A stretch of 64,000 bases of DNA from Larkinella sp. C7 (GTDB taxonomy: Bacteria; Bacteroidota; Bacteroidia; Cytophagales; Spirosomataceae): contig NZ_VBSL01000003.1 of NCBI RefSeq assembly GCF_006149005.1, forward strand, positions 62,001-126,000. The letters are read 5' to 3'. Under the pieces are notes generated by a model. It had not been told where the DNA came from. It did not search any database and was given only the letters and a program-made list of their open reading frames with translations. Made by a program: the position numbers and the translations under genes. Below are positions 43,775 through 52,819 of this stretch, in pieces (the stretch's first letter is position 1; each line of letters starts with the position of its first letter).

Positions 43775-43921
43775 AATCCGTAGCCTGACCTGGTTCGCCA
43801 GGAGAGAGCATTCCATGCAGCCTCAAATGGCAGGCAATCACCGGGATGCAATCTTTTTTTGGAGGAACGGGTTGGGCACCAGTTGGAATTTTATATTCAC
43901 GTTTTTTAAGTCCTCCTCCCG

Positions 43922-46318
43922 TTACAATGCATCCAGCGCCAGCAGGATTTCGGCTTCGTGAATGGTCGTGAGTCCGCGCAGAAAAGCGTCGGGCGTGAGC
44001 GAAATGCTATCGATGCCTTCTTCGGTCAGGAAACGGGCAAAGGCAGGGTTGTCGCTGGGGCCTTGTCCGCAGATGCCCACGGGGCAGGCGGCATGGTGGG
44101 CCTTCCGGATGAGCATGGCAATCAGTGTCCGTACCGTGGGGTTGTTTTCGTCAAAAAGCCCCTGCACCGTCGACGAATCGCGGTCGACACCCAGCGCCAG
44201 TTGGGTCAGGTCGTTGGAACCAATCGAAAAGCCGTCGAAGAGTTCGGCAAAGGCTTCGGCCTGGATGATGTTGCTGGGAATTTCGGCCATCACATACACT
44301 TCCAGCCCATTTTCGTGCCGGGCCAAACCGTACTCATCCATTACCTGAAGCACCCGTTTGCCTTCTTCCACCGTTCGGCAGAACGGAATCATCAGTTTCA
44401 CATTGGTGAACCCCATCTGGTTGCGCACCCGGCGCATGGCGTCACATTCCAGCCGAAACCCGTCGCGGTATCGCGGATCGTAGTAGCGACTCGCCCCGCG
44501 CCAGCCCAGCATCGGATTTTCTTCTTTAGGCTCGAAATCACAACCACCCAGCAGGTTAGCATACTCGTTGGTTTTGAAATCACTCATGCGAACGATCACC
44601 GGCCGGGGGTAAAAACTGGCCGCCACCAGTGCCACGGCCTGGGCCAGTTTGTCCACAAAAAATTCTTTTTTGTCGGTATAGTGGTGGGTGAGCTGCGTAA
44701 TTTCCTGCTTCACGGTTTCGTCCGTCAGTTGGTCGAAGCGGGCCAGCGCCATCGGGTGAATGCCAATCGCGTTGGTGATGATGAATTCCAGCCGCATGAG
44801 TCCCACGCCCTGGCTGGGGAGTTGCGACAGCCGCAGCGCCTGCGAAGGGTCGCCCAAAATCAGGTTACACTGGGTGCGGGGTTTGGGCAGTTCCGTCAGA
44901 TCGATGGTTTCCTGCGTAAAGGGCAGCGCGCCTTCATACACAAAACCGTCCTGGGCGTCGACGCAGGAAACCGTGATGGTAGCCCCGTCCGCAATGACCT
45001 GCGTGCCGTTGTTGGTGCCGACCACCGCCAGCGCGCCCACTTCGCGGGCCACAATGGCCGCGTGGCTCGTCCGGCCACCCCGGTTGGTAATGATGGCGGA
45101 GACTTTTTTGAGAATTGGGTCCCAGTCGGGTGTGGTGATGTCGGTGACCAGAATGTCCGACGCGCCGATGGTGGCTGGCACGTCTTTGGGCGACGCCACC
45201 ACCCGGGCAGTTCCCGTAACGATCCGGTGGCCGATGCCTTTGCCCTGCGTGAGGGTTTTGCCCGGTGCCTGCAGGCGGTATTCAGTGAGTTGCAGCGTCG
45301 ATGATCCGAAGGCGGTAATGGGCCGGGCCTGCACAATGTATAGTTGCTGGTCGATGCCGTCTTTGGCCCACTCGATGTCCATCGGTTTGCGGTAATGTTC
45401 TTCAATGATCCGCGACCAACTGGCGAGCTGGTTCACCTCGGTATCCGTCAGGACGAAGGCAGCCCGGCGCTCCGGGGGGGTATCGGTGTTGATCGTCGGC
45501 TGACTGGCTTCGGGCGTATCGGCATACACCATCGTGACCGATTTTTCGCCCACTTTCCGGCTGACGATGGCGTTGGGCCTTTTGGCAATCGAGGGTTTGA
45601 AGACATAGAATTCATCGGGGTTGACATTGCCCAGCACCACATTCTCGCCCAATCCCCAACTTCCCGTGATCAGCATCAGGTTTTCGTGGCTGGTGTCGGG
45701 GTCTACTGTAAAACAGACGCCGGCCGACGCCTGATCGGAGCGCACCATTTTCTGAACGCCCACGGAAAGGGCCACTTTCAGGTGGTCAAAACCGTTGTCA
45801 TGCCGGTATTTGATGGCCCGATCCGTAAACAGGGACGCGTAACAGGCCTGGCAGGCGTGCAGCAACTGCTCTTCGGTCTGGATGTTGAGGAACGATTCGT
45901 GCTGACCGGCAAAACTGGCCGTAACCAGATCTTCGGCGGTGGCGCTGCTGCGAACCGCCACCTGAATCGGGTTCGGAAAATGGTGCTTCAGGTCGATGAA
46001 CGCTTTTTTGATGGCTTCGGCAAGAACCGGCGGAAAATCGGCTTTCCGGATCAGGCACCGGATCTGGTGGCCGATGTAGTGAAGGTTGGAAAACGTCCGG
46101 GTGTCCAGTTCGTTGACCAACGCCTGAATGGGCATCCGCAATTCATTGTGATGCAGAAATTCGTAGTAGGCATCGGTGGTGAGGGCAAAGCCGTCGGGAA
46201 TCCGGACGCCGTAAAACCGCAGTCCGTTAAACATTTCGCCGAGCGAGGCATTTTTACCGCCCACTTTGGCAATCATTCCGTTGTTGATCTGGCTAAAAGG
46301 AAGTACCCACGTGTTCAT
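43922..46318 (-). CDS. ppsA: Phosphoenolpyruvate synthase
   Basis: Makes PEP from pyruvate and ATP, releasing AMP and phosphate, for gluconeogenesis. The 798-residue length is normal. Domains in order are: the ATP-grasp N-terminus (MIAKVGGKNASLGEMFNGL, SSATAEDLVTASFAGQHESF); the swivelling His domain, GGRTSHAAIVAREVGALAVV, with the phosphorylated His near residue 419; and the C-terminal pyruvate barrel (GWRGASRYYDP, VYVMAEIPSNIIQAEAFAEL, FSIGSNDLTQLALGVDRDSS), with the acid Cys in CPVGICGQGPSDNPAFARFL. It is divergent from a receiver-domain regulator with FNR-like sites in the gap. Confidence 0.96.
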   Translation of the reverse strand: MNTWVLPFSQINNGMIAKVGGKNASLGEMFNGLRFYGVRIPDGFALTTDAYYEFLHHNELRMPIQALVNELDTRTFSNLHYIGHQIRCLIRKADFPPVLAEAIKKAFIDLKHHFPNPIQVAVRSSATAEDLVTASFAGQHESFLNIQTEEQLLHACQACYASLFTDRAIKYRHDNGFDHLKVALSVGVQKMVRSDQASAGVCFTVDPDTSHENLMLITGSWGLGENVVLGNVNPDEFYVFKPSIAKRPNAIVSRKVGEKSVTMVYADTPEASQPTINTDTPPERRAAFVLTDTEVNQLASWSRIIEEHYRKPMDIEWAKDGIDQQLYIVQARPITAFGSSTLQLTEYRLQAPGKTLTQGKGIGHRIVTGTARVVASPKDVPATIGASDILVTDITTPDWDPILKKVSAIITNRGGRTSHAAIVAREVGALAVVGTNNGTQVIADGATITVSCVDAQDGFVYEGALPFTQETIDLTELPKPRTQCNLILGDPSQALRLSQLPSQGVGLMRLEFIITNAIGIHPMALARFDQLTDETVKQEITQLTHHYTDKKEFFVDKLAQAVALVAASFYPRPVIVRMSDFKTNEYANLLGGCDFEPKEENPMLGWRGASRYYDPRYRDGFRLECDAMRRVRNQMGFTNVKLMIPFCRTVEEGKRVLQVMDEYGLARHENGLEVYVMAEIPSNIIQAEAFAELFDGFSIGSNDLTQLALGVDRDSSTVQGLFDENNPTVRTLIAMLIRKAHHAACPVGICGQGPSDNPAFARFLTEEGIDSISLTPDAFLRGLTTIHEAEILLALDAL

Positions 46319-46514
46319 ATCCGTTAAGGGGTTATAAAATGCGGATGCAAACTAGTGGATGGGCCTCCTGTCCGCTATGACGTTACTCAGGCAGTACACT
46401 GATGCTGCTTACCGGTATGCTGCGGAAGGTCGGGCCCGACACCCGGGTGAAAAACCGACGGGCTTTCTGCCTGAAAAAAGGCTGGATTTTTATGATTTAC
46501 GAAAGGTATGTTAC

Positions 46515-46526
46515 TGATTTTTGTCA
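46515..46526. promoter_or_regulatory. CRP/FNR/FixK-like site, TGAT-N4-GTCA
   Basis: TGAT tttt GTCA lies in the ppsA/receiver gap. On the minus strand a -7-like TACCTTTC follows within about 12 bases, so the site would overlap a ppsA promoter; activation and repression are both possible. Confidence 0.45.
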
Positions 46527-46613
46527 TATCGTTACATAGATCAGGTCATGTAAAAAGGCCGGAGCAAGACGTAGTTTTGTTTAATAAATACACCTTTATA
46601 CGTCGTTAAATTG

Positions 46614-46627
46614 TTGATTTATATCTT
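46614..46627. promoter_or_regulatory. FNR/FixK-like site, TTGAT-N4-ATCTT
   Basis: TTGAT ttat ATCTT is one base from the consensus FNR box core and shares the same inner sequence as the site at 33884. A -7-like TCCCTTTG lies at 46657, so the site would sit near -47 relative to that start for the receiver/ATPase gene. Confidence 0.45.
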
Positions 46628-46699
46628 CTTTTTGCTCTCAAAATCAGACAAGGATTTCCCTTTGTCCGTAAAAAACCTTTCTCTATTTTACCAATTTTT

Positions 46700-47806
46700 A
46701 TGCCGACACAAATACTGATTATTGAAGACGAAGAGCAAATTCGTGAAAATGTAGCCGAATGGTTGCGGCTGAACGGCTTTGAAGTGGAAACCGCTCCCGA
46801 CATAAAACAGGGCGTAACCCTGGCCATTCTGGAACGACCGGATCTGATCCTCTGCGATGTTCTGATGCCACGCATGGACGGGTATCAGGTGCTGGAAACC
46901 ATCCGCAGCAACCGATCTTTAACCAGTGTTCCATTTATGTTCTTGACGGCGAAGACCGATCTGAAAGACGTGCGCCGGGGGATGGCCCTGGGCGCAGATG
47001 ATTACCTGACCAAACCGTTTACGGGCGAAAGCCTGCTGCTGGCTGTCGAAAACCGCCTGCAACGCGAGGCCCTGCGAAAAGCCAGCCTGCAGGCCCAACT
47101 GGCCGAACAGCACCTCAAGATGGCGCGGGCCGCCGGACATGAATACAACACTACCCTCAACGGCATTATTGGCATGTCGACCCTGCTGGCAAATCACCTG
47201 GACGAGTTCGACGATGTCGATGCGGTGTCGATGCTGGAGACGATCCGCGTGTGCGGACTGCGGCTGAAAAGGTCGCTGGACAATGTTCAACGGATTGGAA
47301 TCCTCCAGCACGTCGACCCGTCACACAGCGCCTATACGTATTTTACGACGGGAACGACCACCTTGCAGCCCGACCGGGTGAAAGAGCAAATCCGGCTGGT
47401 GGAAAACCGGCAGGAGCAACAAGTCACTTGGCGGGTCGATGTGGAGGAAGCGACACTGCAAATTTCGGAGGAAAATCTGACCCTTATTCTGGACGAACTG
47501 ATCGATAACGCCATCAAGTTTTCGGATCAGGCCGGTATTACCATCACGGGGTATCTGGAAGGTGACGAATACCGGCTCGCCGTAGGTAATAAAGGCCGGA
47601 TGTTTAAACCGGAGCACGTGACTCAAATTGCCCCGTATACGCAGTTTGACCGGGAGGAGTTTGAGCAACAGGGCTTCGGGTTGGGGCTGGCGATTGTAAA
47701 AAAACTGGTTGATCTGAACCACGGTTCGCTGTCGATCGGCTGTTACCCCGATGGCTGGACAAAGGCGATGGTGTGGCTGCCCGGCCAACCTGTGAATCCG
47801 GCCTGA
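46700..47806 (+). CDS. Receiver domain fused to histidine-kinase-like ATPase
   Basis: A 368-residue signalling protein. Residues 1-120 are a receiver: ILIIEDEEQIRENVAEWLRL, DLILCDVLMPRMDGYQVLET (phospho-Asp near 54), FLTAKTD and ADDYLTKPF. A helical region follows with AAGHEYNTTLNGIIGMSTLL, where His could be the phosphoacceptor, although the usual H-E-x-R-x-P is not present. The ATPase domain has ILDELIDNAIKFSDQAGITI and a G2 box in FEQQGFGLGLAIVKKLVDLN. It may take phosphate from another kinase and pass it on. It neighbours stress-protein genes. Confidence 0.85.
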   Translation: MPTQILIIEDEEQIRENVAEWLRLNGFEVETAPDIKQGVTLAILERPDLILCDVLMPRMDGYQVLETIRSNRSLTSVPFMFLTAKTDLKDVRRGMALGADDYLTKPFTGESLLLAVENRLQREALRKASLQAQLAEQHLKMARAAGHEYNTTLNGIIGMSTLLANHLDEFDDVDAVSMLETIRVCGLRLKRSLDNVQRIGILQHVDPSHSAYTYFTTGTTTLQPDRVKEQIRLVENRQEQQVTWRVDVEEATLQISEENLTLILDELIDNAIKFSDQAGITITGYLEGDEYRLAVGNKGRMFKPEHVTQIAPYTQFDREEFEQQGFGLGLAIVKKLVDLNHGSLSIGCYPDGWTKAMVWLPGQPVNPA

Positions 47807-47902
47807 ACGGGTGACTTTTCTCAACAAACCGGCTGCGCTCCGTCATGGGAAGATTGCTTGTTTTCAATGTGCTTTGAGCCATCAAACTAATTGATGTTCA
47901 CG

Positions 47903-48730
47903 ATGAAAACGATACTGGTTCCCACGGATTTAAGCCCCATGACCGACTATGCACTGGATGTAGCCGTGGGGCTGGCCCGAACCTACCGGGCCGAAATTAT
48001 CCTCCTTCATACTGTTCTTTACCAACTGATTCCGCAGCCCGCCATGGACTACACCCAGGAACTGTCGCTGATGGTCACGGAGAACTACGGCGAAGCCCGG
48101 AAAGAAGCCGAGGAAGCCCTGGAAAAGCTGGCGGCCAATCCGAAATACGCGGACGTTACCATCAAAACAAAACTGGGCAGCAGCCTCGATGGCCTGATTC
48201 GGAACATTACTGAACAACCGGCCGATCTGATCGTTTTAGCTTCCAAAGGGGCCACGGGTTTGACGGAGTGGCTGGAAGGGTCGAACGCCGAGTTGATTGT
48301 CCGGCACGCCAACTGCCCGGTTTTGGTGATCAAACATCCCATCGAACACTTTCAGCCCCGGAACATTGTCTGTGCCATCGATGTGGATGACAAGCTGAAG
48401 GAGCGCCATCCGTATCCGTTTCAGCTAACGGATCAGGGCCTTCGTCAGTTTGTGTATGTGCTGACGCCCACCGACGGCCGGCAACCCGAAGGCATCCGGG
48501 AATGGATGGACGAATACGCGCTGAGCAAAGGCATCGATCATTTTAAATTTCAGATATGGCCGTACCGGTCCATTCCGGAGGGCATTCTGGATTATGCCGC
48601 GGACGTAAAAGCCGATCTGATCGTGCTCTACACCCACGGCTATACCGGCATTCGCCACTGGATTCAGGGCAGCGTGGCCGAAGATGTGCTGAATCATGCC
48701 GACATACCGGTCTTGATCATGCGCGCTTAA
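47903..48730 (+). CDS. Universal stress protein, two Usp domains
   Basis: A 275-residue Usp protein. Domain 1 is complete (MKTILVPTDLSPMTDYALDV, DLIVLASKGATGLTEWLEGS, NAELIVRHANCPVLVIKHP) and carries the ATP-binding G-x2-G-x9-G-S pattern. Domain 2 ends DLIVLYTHGYTGIRHWIQGS, VAEDVLNHADIPVLIMRA, also a fair nucleotide loop. The ATG at 47903 is preferred to 47891. It is the third Usp gene in the window and lies between the receiver/ATPase gene and an SDR gene on the same strand. Confidence 0.88.
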   Translation: MKTILVPTDLSPMTDYALDVAVGLARTYRAEIILLHTVLYQLIPQPAMDYTQELSLMVTENYGEARKEAEEALEKLAANPKYADVTIKTKLGSSLDGLIRNITEQPADLIVLASKGATGLTEWLEGSNAELIVRHANCPVLVIKHPIEHFQPRNIVCAIDVDDKLKERHPYPFQLTDQGLRQFVYVLTPTDGRQPEGIREWMDEYALSKGIDHFKFQIWPYRSIPEGILDYAADVKADLIVLYTHGYTGIRHWIQGSVAEDVLNHADIPVLIMRA

Positions 48731-48756
48731 GGGCATTTTTTTAATTGAATGGGAAC

Positions 48757-49512
48757 ATGGATAAAGACTTAAATGGAAAAGTGGCTCTGGTAACCGGGGC
48801 GGCTTCGGGCATTGGCCAGGCAATCGCGGTTTTGTATAGCCAGCACGGTGCCAGTGTGATGGTGTCGGATGTCAACGAAACACGGGGGCAGCAAGTGGTT
48901 GACCAGATTACCGCCGACGGGGGCGTTGCCCGGTTTTTCAAGGCCGATGTCGGCGATCCGGCGCAGTGTGAAGCACTCGTCTCGGAAACCGTCTCCGCGT
49001 TTGGCGGGCTGGATATGGCCTGCAACAATGCGGGCATCGGCGGAGAACTGAACCTGACGGCGGATTACTCGCTGGAAGGCTGGCAGAAAATCATCAACGT
49101 TAACCTCAACAGCGTTTTCTATTGTTTGAAATACGAACTGGAAGCGATGCTGAAGCAGAATAAAACCGGGTCCATCGTCAACATGGCGTCCATTCTGGGG
49201 CAGGTCGGAACGGCGCAGTCGCCGGGCTACGTAGCCGCCAAACACGGGGTACTGGGGCTGACCCAAACGGCTGCCATCGAGTATGCCGCCCGTGGAATCC
49301 GGATCAATTCGGTTGGCCCGGCCTACATCGATACGCCTTTGCTGGGCGTGTTGCCGCCGGAAGTCAAAACGATGTTGGTCGACCTGCACCCCATCGGTCG
49401 GTTGGGTCGGTCGGAAGAAGTGGCGGAACTGGTGATCTGGCTGTCGTCAGACAAAGCCTCGTTCGTAACGGGGTCGTATTATCCGGTCGACGGCGGTTAT
49501 CTGGCGCGGTAA
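48757..49512 (+). CDS. Short-chain dehydrogenase/reductase
   Basis: A 251-residue classical SDR. The cofactor motif is VALVTGAASGIGQAIA, with Asp in VMVSDVNETRGQ after strand 2, which favours NAD(H). NNAGIGGE is the N-N-A-G motif. Catalytic residues are Ser in VNMASILGQVG and Tyr-x-x-x-Lys in SPGYVAAKHGVLG. GSYYPVDGGYLAR is the standard end. The substrate is unknown. The ATG at 48757 is chosen over an in-frame TTG at 48745. A strong terminator follows. Confidence 0.9.
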   Translation: MDKDLNGKVALVTGAASGIGQAIAVLYSQHGASVMVSDVNETRGQQVVDQITADGGVARFFKADVGDPAQCEALVSETVSAFGGLDMACNNAGIGGELNLTADYSLEGWQKIINVNLNSVFYCLKYELEAMLKQNKTGSIVNMASILGQVGTAQSPGYVAAKHGVLGLTQTAAIEYAARGIRINSVGPAYIDTPLLGVLPPEVKTMLVDLHPIGRLGRSEEVAELVIWLSSDKASFVTGSYYPVDGGYLAR

Positions 49513-49535
49513 TTCACCCATACATCGTACCTTAC

Positions 49536-49588
49536 GCAACCCGTTTCGGAGCGCACCGGATAGTCCGGTAGTCCCCGAAACGGGTTGC
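49536..49588 (+). terminator. Terminator with nested hairpin after the SDR gene
   Basis: GCAACCCGTTTCGG (49536-49549) pairs perfectly with CCGAAACGGGTTGC (49575-49588), followed by TTTT. An inner ACCGGA TAG TCCGGT stem lies in the loop. It separates the SDR gene from the sugar kinase gene. Confidence 0.85.
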
Positions 49589-49604
49589 TTTTCCATATAA
49601 GAGG

Positions 49605-50549
49605 ATGATTCTCACACTGACGCTGAATCCCGCCGTAGATGCCAGCACCACCATCGACCGTCTGGTGCCCGAACACAAGCTGCGCTGTGAAACCGCCCGC
49701 TACGATCCCGGTGGGGGTGGCATCAACGTCTCCAAAGCCCTGCTTCGTCTGGGCACAAAATCCCTGGCGGTTTTTCCGGCGGGTGGCGCCACCGGTCAAT
49801 GGCTGGAACAACTGGTAGCCGAACAAGGGATCGATTACCGGGTGATGCCGATGGCGGGCTGGACCCGGCAGAGCTTCGTCGTTCTGGAGACGTCGACCGG
49901 ACAACAGTTCCGGTTTAGCTTACCGGGACCCACCTGGTCGGCAGCCGAGGGCGAACAGATGCTGAACAGCTTGCGCGATTTTTCCGAACCGATCGACTAC
50001 CTGGTGGTCAGTGGCAGTTTGCCGCCGGGTTTGCCACCAGACTACTGTGCCGCCATTGCCCAACTGGCGAAGGAACGCAACATCCGGCTGGTTCTCGATA
50101 CGTCCGGCGAACCCTTAAAACGGGCAATTCAGGAAGGGACTTTTTTGCTGAAACCCAATCTGGGCGAACTGGCCTCCCTCGTCGGCGTTGACAAACTGGA
50201 ACTGGAGGAAGTGGAAGAAGCCGCCCGTTCGGTGATAGAACAGGGTGGGTGCGAGCTTATGGCCGTTTCACTGGGACCAGCGGGGGCTTTGCTGGTGACG
50301 AAAGAAAACCGCCGGGAACACCGGCGCGGGAGCTTCCGGGTTCCGGCCCCCACAGTTAAAAAGCAAACCACCGTCGGCGCAGGGGATAGCATGGTGGGCG
50401 GAATGGTTTTCGCATTGTCACAAGGCTACTCCTACGAAGAGATGCTGCGGCTGGGGGTAGCCTGCGGAACGGCAGCCACGATGAACCCTGGCACGGAGTT
50501 GTTCCACAAAGACGATGTGGAACGGCTGCTGAGATGGATCAGCCGCTAA
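49605..50549 (+). CDS. pfkB: PfkB-family hexose/phosphofructokinase
   Basis: A 314-residue sugar kinase of the 1-phosphofructokinase/PfkB (Pfk-2) type. The N-terminal segment MILTLTLNPAVDASTTIDRL and the first signature DPGGGGINVSKALLRLG are typical of the group. The second signature with the catalytic base Asp is in TTVGAGDSMVGGMVFALS. It would phosphorylate fructose-6-phosphate or fructose-1-phosphate; the exact substrate is not certain. With PEP synthase it covers both directions of sugar metabolism. Its ATG follows the terminator by 16 bases. Confidence 0.88.
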   Translation: MILTLTLNPAVDASTTIDRLVPEHKLRCETARYDPGGGGINVSKALLRLGTKSLAVFPAGGATGQWLEQLVAEQGIDYRVMPMAGWTRQSFVVLETSTGQQFRFSLPGPTWSAAEGEQMLNSLRDFSEPIDYLVVSGSLPPGLPPDYCAAIAQLAKERNIRLVLDTSGEPLKRAIQEGTFLLKPNLGELASLVGVDKLELEEVEEAARSVIEQGGCELMAVSLGPAGALLVTKENRREHRRGSFRVPAPTVKKQTTVGAGDSMVGGMVFALSQGYSYEEMLRLGVACGTAATMNPGTELFHKDDVERLLRWISR

Positions 50550-51365
50550 TTACTGTTCAAGGGTTTTTACGCGGGGCTGACGGGATAAATTGGTGGGTTT
50601 CCATACCAGGAGAATACCAACGCCCCAGAGCGTTACGGCCATTCCGACATAAGTCATCACGTCGGGGCGGCCTAAATCGGCCATGAAAGCGATGTCCATC
50701 GTCGCGTGAAATAAGGCACAGGCCAATAGGCTTCCCCGACTGCTGTTGAAAAGCCAGGTAAAAAGAATGGAGCCCGTCAACAGGCTGATCAGCCAGCCGA
50801 CAATGCCGGCCCCATCCATCGAATGATAGCCGGAGCGGACATAAAAAAACAGCGGCCAGTGCCACAGTGCCCATCCTGCCGTGATGAGAAGTGACGACGT
50901 TAGGGCAGAAAACCGTTGTTGCAGGCGCGGCAGGGCATAGCCGCGCCACCCGGTTTCTTCGCCAAAACCCACGACGAAGAGGTTTAATGCTACAAACGGA
51001 ATGGGTGAAATGGTGGCCAGTTCGTGCGAATGCCAGAGCCCCCGCCAGTCGACGGTTTGAATTGCTCCGTGGGTACTGATACCCACGGCAGTGAAAAGAA
51101 TCAAAAACGGCAGCAGGGCGCCGAGTAAGCCATAAAAAGCCGGTTTGCGCGGAACAAGCAGGCTCGTGAAAAGGGCGCGGAGACCCCGGCTGGAATTTTC
51201 CGTTTTTGTCCAGATCACGGCGGAAAGCAAGGGCCCCAGCAAACCCAGATAATGGAGGAACGCGGATGTTTTCCAGGCTTCCGGAAAAAAAGGCAACCAG
51301 TAGGGTGACCAGCACAGCCATGAGATCGCGCAGGTGGTGAGAAAATAAGCCAGTAGTCGTTTCAT
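50550..51365 (-). CDS. CPBP-family intramembrane glutamic endopeptidase
   Basis: A 271-residue membrane protein with about eight helices. The ABI/CPBP motifs are clear: VVGFGEETGWRGYALPRLQQ (motif 1, E-E-x-x-x-R), WALWHWPLFF (motif 2, His) and ACALFHATMDIAFM (motif 3, His). Relatives cleave membrane substrates or protect from self-made bacteriocins; the role here is unknown. Its stop touches that of the convergent sugar kinase gene. Confidence 0.88.
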   Translation of the reverse strand: MKRLLAYFLTTCAISWLCWSPYWLPFFPEAWKTSAFLHYLGLLGPLLSAVIWTKTENSSRGLRALFTSLLVPRKPAFYGLLGALLPFLILFTAVGISTHGAIQTVDWRGLWHSHELATISPIPFVALNLFVVGFGEETGWRGYALPRLQQRFSALTSSLLITAGWALWHWPLFFYVRSGYHSMDGAGIVGWLISLLTGSILFTWLFNSSRGSLLACALFHATMDIAFMADLGRPDVMTYVGMAVTLWGVGILLVWKPTNLSRQPRVKTLEQ

Positions 51366-51682
51366 GGAATCAATCAGGAGGTATTCCGGGATACAGAAAG
51401 CCCAAAACTAGGGCAAACGGTTTTAACAGGAATTGACTGCTGACAGGATCCACAGTAACTGTCATCATCCTGTGGGATGAGCTAAGTCATCGGAAGACAG
51501 GTCGTTATAGTGCTATTTTGTGGAGATGTACCGGATTTGAACACTTCGAGTCCCCAAGGCCGGGTGGCGGCAAAAGGCGCACCGGATCTTCCGAATCCCC
51601 GACGTCTCGGGTCGGCCATTCTGACCCCTCTCTGCCAGCCCCTGTCAACTACCTGATCAAAAACTAAACAGTTCCAAATCCC
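51366..51682. other. Gene-free divergent gap with hairpin
   Basis: No gene seen in 317 bases. At 51443-51473, ACAGGAT pairs with ATCCTGT and an inner ACAG with CTGT around TAA. An alternative pairing, TGACAG (51441) with CTGTCA (51459), is also possible. A -7-like GCTATTTTG lies near 51510. Confidence 0.4.
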
Positions 51683-52819
51683 ATGAGTCCACTATTCAGG
51701 TTCGTTTTTGCGGGTATTCTGGGTCTTCATGGTCTGATTCACGGGATTGGATTCGTGAAAGAATGGCACCTCATGACCGTCAACGCCTTTCGTGCGACAA
51801 CCGTCCTGCCGTTGTCTGAAAAAGCCGCCAAAGTAGCGGGTGCGCTCTGGCTTTTGACGGGTCTGGTGTTGCTCACGGCAGCCATCAGTTTGTTAACCAG
51901 CCAGAGCCGTTGGTGGCTGGTTGCGTTGCTGGGGATTGGGCTGTCTCAACTCCTCATTGTTCTCTACTGGCCGGATGCCAAAGCCGGAACCGGGCTCAAT
52001 GTGCTTATTCTGGCCGTTAGTCTGGTGGCCTATGCGGATTGGGATTTCAATGCGAATGGAAAGGCGGAGGTCCGGGGTTTGATTGCCGAATCCGGGGCCG
52101 CGAAGACGCCGGTGATCACTGCCGAGTCATTGACTCCGCTGCCACCTGTTGTTCAGAAGTGGTTAAAACGGGCTGGTGTCGTTGGAAAAAACCGGATTCA
52201 AACCGTTCAGCTGAAGCAGATCGGGCGGATGCGGACCAAGCCGGGTGGGAGCTGGATGCCCGTCGAGGCCGAGCAGGTTTTTACGGTTTCTCAACCCGGT
52301 TTTGTCTGGCTGGCCCGCATCGAGGCTGCACCTTTGTTCTTTCTGGTGGGCCGGGATCAGTACCGGCACGGGCGGGGAAACATGCGGATCAAGGCACTGG
52401 CTCTGGTTCCGGTTGCGGATGCGGAGGGAGCCGAAATCGATCAGGGAACGATGCTGCGGTATCTGGCCGAAACCGTCTGGTTCCCAACGGCTGCCTTGAG
52501 CAACTATATCCAGTGGGAGGGGCTGAGCGACACATCGGCCCGGGCGACGATGCACCAGGGCGGAATGACTGCATCCGGGGTGTTTACCTTCAACCCGGCG
52601 GGCGATGTCATCCAGTTCGAAGCCCGGCGCTATGGGGAATTTGATGGCACCTACCGGCTCGAAACCTGGTCGATTGCCCTGCGGGATCATCAGGAACGGG
52701 CGGGCGGGATCCGGATTCCTGTGCAGTCGGACGTAACCTGGAAACTAAAAACCGGCGATTTTACCTGGTACACCCTGGCGATTTCGGAAATCGACTACAC
52801 AACTCTGCCGGGTGACTAG
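51683..52819 (+). CDS. Membrane protein with DUF6544/DUF6920-like domain
   Basis: A 378-residue protein. The first 120 residues form four transmembrane helices (LFRFVFAGILGLHGLIHGIG, ALWLLTGLVLLTAAISLLTS, WLVALLGIGLSQLLIVLYW, NVLILAVSLVAYADW). The soluble part has LTPLPPVVQKWLKRAGVVGK, QTVQLKQIGRMRTKPGGSW, DQGTMLRYLAETVWFPTAAL and YGEFDGTYRLETWSIALRDH. This pattern is shared by a widespread family of unknown function that I recall under the DUF6544 or DUF6920 names; I am not sure which. No catalytic motif is obvious. Confidence 0.7.
   Translation: MSPLFRFVFAGILGLHGLIHGIGFVKEWHLMTVNAFRATTVLPLSEKAAKVAGALWLLTGLVLLTAAISLLTSQSRWWLVALLGIGLSQLLIVLYWPDAKAGTGLNVLILAVSLVAYADWDFNANGKAEVRGLIAESGAAKTPVITAESLTPLPPVVQKWLKRAGVVGKNRIQTVQLKQIGRMRTKPGGSWMPVEAEQVFTVSQPGFVWLARIEAAPLFFLVGRDQYRHGRGNMRIKALALVPVADAEGAEIDQGTMLRYLAETVWFPTAALSNYIQWEGLSDTSARATMHQGGMTASGVFTFNPAGDVIQFEARRYGEFDGTYRLETWSIALRDHQERAGGIRIPVQSDVTWKLKTGDFTWYTLAISEIDYTTLPGD

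Larger units (their letters stand above)
46319..46699. other. Regulatory gap between ppsA and the receiver/ATPase gene
   Basis: This 381-base divergent gap holds no gene. It contains the FNR-like sites at 46515-46526 and 46614-46627, the 12-bp perfect palindrome GTCGGGCCCGAC near 46430, and an imperfect site TGAC gtta CTCA near 46379. The sequence from 46550 on is AT-rich and likely promoter-bearing. Confidence 0.55.

Noticed and set aside
43958-45304. A 448-codon open frame on the plus strand
   Set aside because: It lies wholly antisense to ppsA, whose catalytic motifs are intact, and its translation shows no domain. It is a shadow of GC-rich third positions.
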